Shown in pieces: positions 47,612 through 51,475 of a stretch of DNA of 51,475 nucleotides. The position numbers and the translations under genes were made by a program. The notes under the pieces were generated by a model. The model was given only the letters and a program-made list of their open reading frames with translations. It ran no database searches and was not told where the DNA came from. The DNA lies in NCBI RefSeq assembly GCF_001544295.1, contig NZ_BCQF01000020.1, positions 1-51,475 of the forward strand, in the 5' to 3' direction. This DNA comes from Enterococcus pseudoavium NBRC 100491 (GTDB lineage: Bacteria > Bacillota > Bacilli > Lactobacillales > Enterococcaceae). How positions within the stretch are numbered: the stretch's first letter is position 1; the number at the start of each line of letters is the position of its first letter.

Positions 47612-48859
47612 ATGTATGAAAGCACAGGCGCAGGTGAAACAGTCCGCTGTTCATTTTGCGGAAAGACTCAAGAAGAAGTAAAAAAAGTTGTTGCAGGTCC
47701 AGGAGTATACATTTGTAATGAATGTATTGACCTTTGTAAAGAAATTATCGACGAAGAGTTTCATGAAGAAGCGATTCGTGAATTTATTGATGTGCCAAAA
47801 CCCAAAGAATTGCTGGATGTCTTAAATCAATATGTCATCGGCCAAGATCGGGCGAAGCGAGCTTTATCCGTTGCTGTTTACAACCACTACAAACGTGTCA
47901 ATACCGAAAACGAGGATCTGGATGAAGTCGAGTTGCAAAAAAGTAATATTTGTTTAATTGGACCAACGGGTTCAGGCAAGACCTTTTTAGCGCAAACCTT
48001 GGCTCGAACCTTAAATGTGCCTTTTGCGATCGCAGATGCCACTAGTTTAACTGAAGCAGGTTATGTCGGTGAAGACGTTGAAAATATTTTATTAAAATTA
48101 TTGCAGGCGGCTGACTACAATGTAGAACGGGCAGAAAAAGGGATCATCTATATCGATGAAATCGACAAGATCACCCGCAAGAGTGAAAATGTTTCGATTA
48201 CCCGCGATGTTTCAGGTGAAGGGGTCCAACAGGCCTTACTGAAAATTTTAGAGGGAACCGTGGCAAGCGTACCACCCCAAGGTGGACGGAAACATCCTCA
48301 TCAAGAATTTATTCAAATCGACACGACCAATATTTTGTTTATCGTTGGCGGTGCCTTTGATGGCATCGAAACGATCGTGAAGAACCGTTTAGGTGAAAAG
48401 ACGATCGGCTTTGGCACGAATAACAAAAAGATCGATGATGATGCAAGTATCATGCAACAAATCATTCCCGAAGATTTATTGAAATTTGGTTTAATTCCTG
48501 AATTTATTGGACGTTTGCCGGTTACGACTGCGTTAGAGAAATTGACAACGGAAGATTTGGTCCGGATTTTGACGGAACCTAAAAATGCGTTGGTTAAACA
48601 ATATCAAAAATTACTTTCCTATGACGATACAGAATTGTCTTTTGACAGTGATGCGCTTAATGCGATTGCAGACAAAGCAATTGCTCGTAATACGGGAGCA
48701 CGAGGCTTGCGTTCGATTATTGAAGATGTCATGATGGATGTTATGTTTGATATTCCTTCCGATGAGACGATTGAAAAAGTTATCGTTACGAAAGATTCTG
48801 TCGAAGGAATCGGAAAACCAATTATCAAATATCACAACGATAAGAAAAAAGCAGGTTAA
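47612..48859 (+). CDS. clpX: ATP-dependent Clp protease ATP-binding subunit ClpX
   Basis: ClpX (415 residues) unfolds tagged proteins and feeds them to ClpP. The N-terminal zinc-binding domain shows CSFCGK...CNECIDLC, followed by Walker A GPTGSGKT, the pore loop GYVGED, Walker [11 protein letters not shown] and the C-terminal [24 protein letters not shown] box. I chose the ATG at 47612 because AGGTGA lies upstream and the product then begins [18 protein letters not shown] like other ClpX proteins. An ATG at 47591 is in frame but has no good binding site. Confidence 0.97.
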   Translation: MYESTGAGETVRCSFCGKTQEEVKKVVAGPGVYICNECIDLCKEIIDEEFHEEAIREFIDVPKPKELLDVLNQYVIGQDRAKRALSVAVYNHYKRVNTENEDLDEVELQKSNICLIGPTGSGKTFLAQTLARTLNVPFAIADATSLTEAGYVGEDVENILLKLLQAADYNVERAEKGIIYIDEIDKITRKSENVSITRDVSGEGVQQALLKILEGTVASVPPQGGRKHPHQEFIQIDTTNILFIVGGAFDGIETIVKNRLGEKTIGFGTNNKKIDDDASIMQQIIPEDLLKFGLIPEFIGRLPVTTALEKLTTEDLVRILTEPKNALVKQYQKLLSYDDTELSFDSDALNAIADKAIARNTGARGLRSIIEDVMMDVMFDIPSDETIEKVIVTKDSVEGIGKPIIKYHNDKKKAG

Positions 48860-48874
48860 CAAGGTGTAGGTTGT

Positions 48875-48975
48875 GGCAGAAGTGGTCAGTTTCAAGAAAT
48901 GAGAGGGAGTCTTCGAAAATTGTTACTCAGATTTTTGTGGAATTTCGACTTGTTTCTGAAGAGGCTACTTGTGCC
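48875..48975. repeat. Large imperfect inverted repeat between clpX and ysxC
   Basis: The left arm GGCAGAAGTGGTCAGTTTCA (continuing to 48899) is an imperfect complement of the right arm TTTCTGAAGAGGCTACTTGT (48953-48972, ending GCC). Inside, CGAAAATT (48913-48920) can pair with AATTTCG (48941-48947). The unit of about 100 bases would form a long imperfect hairpin and sits in a spacer that carries no supported gene. Its look is that of a small dispersed repeat or a non-autonomous element rather than a terminator. Confidence 0.5.
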
Positions 48976-48990
48976 GTGCCGTTTATTTGG

Positions 48991-49031
48991 AAAAAGGGGC
49001 TGTGATAAGGCTTTTGTCACAGGCCCTTTTT
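48991..49031 (+). terminator. Terminator-like hairpin before ysxC
   Basis: AAAAAGGGGCTGTGA pairs with TCACAGGCCCTTTTT with a single mismatch and ends in five T residues. It would end clpX transcription; ysxC then needs read-through or its own promoter. Confidence 0.75.
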
Positions 49032-49046
49032 GAAAGGCGTGAAAGA

Positions 49047-49646
49047 ATGAAAGTGCATAATGCAGAGATCGTGATCAGTGCGGTCTCACCAAAACAATAT
49101 CCGGAAACCGATTTGCCAGAGATTGCTCTAGCAGGTCGTTCGAATGTCGGAAAGTCCTCATTTATCAATACGTTGATTGATCGCAAAAATTTAGCGCGTA
49201 CGTCAGGAAAACCCGGGAAGACTCAGACTCTGAACTTTTATTTAATTGAGGATGCCTTACATTTTGTTGATGTTCCTGGTTATGGTTATGCGAAGGTTTC
49301 TAAAACCGAACGGGCAAAGTGGGGCGAAATGATCGAGACTTACATTACAAGCCGCAAACAATTGCGGGCTGTGGTCTCCTTAGTGGATGTTCGTCACGAT
49401 CCTAGTAAAGAGGATATTCAAATGTATGAATTTTTGAAATACTATAATATCCCGGTGATTGTGGTTGCTACAAAGGCAGACAAGATTCCTCGTGGAAAAT
49501 GGAATAAGCACACAAGTGCGATCAAGAAAAAATTGGATTTTGATCCAAATGATACCTTCATTCTTTTCTCATCTGAAACAAAGCAGGGGAAAGAGGAAGC
49601 GTGGCAAGCAATTGAAGCCGCAATCGAAAAGGATCAGGCAAATTAA
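49047..49646 (+). CDS. ysxC: Ribosome biogenesis GTP-binding protein YsxC/EngB
   Basis: This 199-residue GTPase has [14 protein letters not shown] (G1), a threonine-containing switch [22 protein letters not shown] (G3), TKADKIP (G4) and [10 protein letters not shown] (G5). It is essential for assembly of the large ribosomal subunit in many bacteria. I chose ATG 49047, preceded by AAAGGCGTG; an in-frame upstream extension to 48969 crosses the terminator hairpin and is not credible. The clpX-ysxC order is conserved in Firmicutes. Confidence 0.95.
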   Translation: MKVHNAEIVISAVSPKQYPETDLPEIALAGRSNVGKSSFINTLIDRKNLARTSGKPGKTQTLNFYLIEDALHFVDVPGYGYAKVSKTERAKWGEMIETYITSRKQLRAVVSLVDVRHDPSKEDIQMYEFLKYYNIPVIVVATKADKIPRGKWNKHTSAIKKKLDFDPNDTFILFSSETKQGKEEAWQAIEAAIEKDQAN

Positions 49647-49663
49647 GCCTGATCCTTTTTTTT
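49627..49663. terminator. Terminator shared by ysxC and the convergent small gene
   Basis: AAAAGGATCAGGC pairs with GCCTGATCCTTTT around a seven-base loop holding both stop codons, and runs into eight T residues on the plus strand. Confidence 0.88.
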
Positions 49664-49795
49664 ATCTATTTTTTCAGTTTTAGGTTTTAAGAATTTTTCA
49701 ATTTCCTCATTCTTTTGAACTTTCTTTTCAGGATCAACTACAAATGACTCAAACAATTTGTCCAAATCATCCGTTTTTTCAAATTTTAGGCCCAT
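49643..49795 (-). CDS. Conserved-looking small protein (50 residues)
   Basis: A 50-residue acidic/basic alternating protein starting [18 protein letters not shown] and ending in a Lys/Glu/Asp-rich tail, with no membrane segment. GGAGGTG six bases before the ATG at 49795 strongly supports translation and rejects the longer frame beginning at 49861. The start resembles, from memory, a family of very short lactobacillalean proteins named after a pneumococcal locus (SPJ_0845). Its stop lies in the loop of the ysxC terminator. No function can be proposed. Confidence 0.7.
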   Translation of the reverse strand: MGLKFEKTDDLDKLFESFVVDPEKKVQKNEEIEKFLKPKTEKIDKKKDQA

Positions 49796-49929
49796 GAGAA
49801 CACCTCCATCTTTATTTTTAACATAAATTATTATAGGATGCAATTTCTTAAAAGTTACCAATCAATTTCATAGGGTTTTTATAATATTTAAGCTATAATT
49901 ATAATAGAAGGATGAGAAAGGGGAAAGCG

Positions 49930-51258
49930 ATGGAAAAAGAGCAGCGATTATATAGCGTTAGCCAGCTTTATGGTTTAAACCCGGTCGATATTCAATCAAA
50001 GATCAATGATTGGCTCGTGATGAGCCGTCTGTTGCTGGAACCGGATAAGATGTCAATCAATGGAAAAGAGCAAGAATTCGAACTAAATCAGCTGCGTCAG
50101 ATGATTGAAGGTTTTGGTACGAAAGAAGATGTTTGGTTTCGCTTAAGTAATGAAGCAGAAGAAGCAACGGTCCATCTAATGGGAGATACTTTATTTGAGA
50201 AATGGATCATTCAAAAGTCAAATTTCCATTATTGGGAAGCGGTCTACCTGGATTATCTCAAAAATCGTCTAATTGAACATGGCTTCTTTGCTTATATTCG
50301 TTCTTATGAGGAATATTTGTACCATAATACCAGCGAACTCGATAAACGACGCTCCTTTGAAACGGCAGAGGAAACGCATGCTTTGCCAAAAATGAAGGGA
50401 CTAAACGGTGACGTGGTTGTGGATTGTAATTCTTTTCCCGGTTATGACGTGTTCTACAAAGGCGTTTGTTTAACGGCTTGTTGGTGGTTGTTTTTGGGAG
50501 AGCCATATAAAAAATTATTTGCAAAACAGCTGTTACTAGAAATTCAGCAAGTTGAGCGGGTGGCAGAGCTAGGTTCCGGCGTCTTCTTTGAACTTTATAA
50601 AGATCCTTTCCAATGGAAAGAAGTCGCAAATTTAGGATTCCAACAATTGTTTCGTGATCAGTTAGGAATCCCACAACTAGCCTATACAAATGGGGTTGGT
50701 TTGCTGAAACAACCTTATATTGAATTTGCTTTTGATGACACGGTGATTCAAACGGTTCAATATCAGAATGAACAATTTCAGCCGACTGAGAAAAATTATG
50801 CTTCTTATTTCGTGACGCGGACCTATGATTCTTTAACGGATCAGTATCGTGTCAACCGGATGAAAGGTGGACTGAATGCACTGGCCTATTTTCCTTGGAT
50901 TGATGAGGAAAGCGAACGAATGATGAATTATCATATTTTATACCCCGAGTTAACGTTAGACAAAGGTCTGGCAGCTTTCGAGTATTATATTCGAGATTCA
51001 CTTGAGTTTGAGATTCAAGATCAGCGCTATAAAGATTACACAGCTGTTCTACAATTATTTATCCCTAAAAAAGCTTTCTTAGACTTTCCCTTAGAAGAAT
51101 TGAAATCAGTTTTGAAGGATATGACGATTCACCAAGTCAGTCGTAAAAATGATTCTTTGACCTTTTCACTGGAAAAAGAATCACAGCATTTGATTGTTTC
51201 GTTTATTGATCAAAAGAAAGTATCAGCTAAGAACCAATTAGATATACTTGAAATCTAA
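49930..51258 (+). CDS. Protein of unknown function (442 residues)
   Basis: A soluble protein of 442 residues without signal peptide or clear membrane helices. The N-terminal part (about 1-60: LYSVSQLYGLNPVDIQSKINDWL) resembles a short helical or HTH-like segment, but I do not recognise a family. A central stretch holds DCNSFPGYDVFYKGVCLTAC with two cysteines, and the rest is rich in aromatic and charged residues. AAAGGGG (49917-49923) precedes the ATG at 49930, which I prefer over an in-frame start at 49912. A two-helix membrane peptide follows 16 bases downstream, suggesting a small operon. Confidence 0.75.
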   Translation: MEKEQRLYSVSQLYGLNPVDIQSKINDWLVMSRLLLEPDKMSINGKEQEFELNQLRQMIEGFGTKEDVWFRLSNEAEEATVHLMGDTLFEKWIIQKSNFHYWEAVYLDYLKNRLIEHGFFAYIRSYEEYLYHNTSELDKRRSFETAEETHALPKMKGLNGDVVVDCNSFPGYDVFYKGVCLTACWWLFLGEPYKKLFAKQLLLEIQQVERVAELGSGVFFELYKDPFQWKEVANLGFQQLFRDQLGIPQLAYTNGVGLLKQPYIEFAFDDTVIQTVQYQNEQFQPTEKNYASYFVTRTYDSLTDQYRVNRMKGGLNALAYFPWIDEESERMMNYHILYPELTLDKGLAAFEYYIRDSLEFEIQDQRYKDYTAVLQLFIPKKAFLDFPLEELKSVLKDMTIHQVSRKNDSLTFSLEKESQHLIVSFIDQKKVSAKNQLDILEI

Positions 51259-51274
51259 AAAGGAGAGGATAACT

Positions 51275-51460
51275 ATGGATCGGAGATATATCAAAATTAT
51301 GGGGATTTGTGTCGTGATTGTGGGCTTTATCTTTGCATTGCCGCTTGCGGTGCTGGAAATCCCTCTATCAATTGGTGTTTTCTTTATTGGAATGATTTTA
51401 TTTGCCGTGAAACCGAAACCTCAACCAGTCAGGGTTCGTAGAAAAGATCGTTGGATGTAG
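51275..51460 (+). CDS. Small two-helix membrane protein
   Basis: A 61-residue protein with two hydrophobic helices (about residues 7-25 and 29-47) joined by a short turn, then a basic tail PKPQPVRVRRKDRWM that should stay in the cytoplasm. AAGGAGAGG lies before the ATG at 51275; an in-frame start at 51248 overlaps the upstream gene and the ribosome binding site. The family is not recognised. It sits directly after the 442-residue unknown protein and is probably co-transcribed. Confidence 0.7.
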   Translation: MDRRYIKIMGICVVIVGFIFALPLAVLEIPLSIGVFFIGMILFAVKPKPQPVRVRRKDRWM

Positions 51461-51475
51461 CATGTCTAAATAGCT

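Noticed and set aside
48899-49033. 44-codon open frame beginning MRGSLRKLL in the clpX-ysxC gap
   Set aside because: It has no ribosome binding site, runs through an inverted repeat and a terminator hairpin, and its composition is unlike neighbouring proteins.
48969-49046. N-terminal extension of YsxC ([10 protein letters not shown]...)
   Set aside because: It crosses the hairpin at 48991-49031 and lacks a ribosome binding site; the ATG at 49047 gives the normal family start.

Overview
The window reads as a chromosomal segment of a low-GC Gram-positive coccus, most likely an Enterococcus (or close relative) other than E. faecalis. Three things point there. Gene families and order are lactobacillalean: GlnP with two fused binding domains, cdaA-cdaR-glmM, rapZ-yvcK-whiA, tig, clpX-ysxC. 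A D-aspartate ligase/aspartate racemase pair indicates an E. faecium-type D-Asp cross-bridge. A stand-alone tuf gene has streptococcal-type sequence, as described for the second tuf gene of many enterococci. No rRNA, tRNA, CRISPR array, insertion sequence or prophage was seen. Assignments rest on motif recognition and remembered family sequences, not on database searches.

Layout. 1-2197: the 3' part of an OFA-type MFS transporter, apparently interrupted by a nonsense codon, followed by an M20 amidohydrolase. 2243-6709: a MerR-type regulator divergent from a heterodimeric ABC exporter pair, with a 19-bp-spacer MerR promoter between them. 6834-13354: an ilvD-ilvB-ilvN-ilvC-ilvA operon preceded by a CodY-like box, a promoter, a 21-codon leader peptide with a Gly-Ile-Val-Leu-Leu-Ile-Ile run, and an attenuator. 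13370-15043: a FetAB-like ABC system with a small upstream gene and an 18-bp palindrome. 15372-17720: the tuf gene and a glycerol-dehydrogenase-like enzyme. 17725-20698: the glnQ/glnP uptake system. 20807-25941: uvrB and uvrA with LexA-like boxes.

25950-27977: D-aspartate ligase and aspartate racemase for the peptidoglycan cross-bridge. 28311-31239: rapZ-yvcK-whiA, then a convergent DsbA-fold thiol protein. 31880-35687: a 1220-residue pyruvate:ferredoxin oxidoreductase with a structured leader and an unusual basic tail. 35797-39267: cdaA-cdaR-glmM. 39283-41376: glmS on the minus strand with a clear glmS ribozyme in its leader. 41598-45869: a small unknown protein, sppA, an RDD membrane protein, a TPR-like protein and tig. 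46049-47492: a secreted GH25 muramidase with three C-terminal repeats. 47527-49664: clpX and ysxC separated by a large imperfect inverted repeat. 49643-51460: a 50-residue protein, a 442-residue unknown protein and a two-helix membrane peptide.

Two physiological themes stand out. The first is branched-chain amino acid synthesis, which appears to be controlled at two levels (CodY-like repression and leader-peptide attenuation). The second is a concentration of amino-sugar and peptidoglycan precursor functions: YvcK/GlmR, CdaA, CdaR, GlmM, GlmS with its ribozyme, D-Asp ligase, racemase and a muramidase. I found no obviously unprecedented multi-gene system. The most unusual items are the ilv leader/attenuator, the PFOR with its leader and tail, the clpX-ysxC inverted repeat and several unrecognised small proteins.
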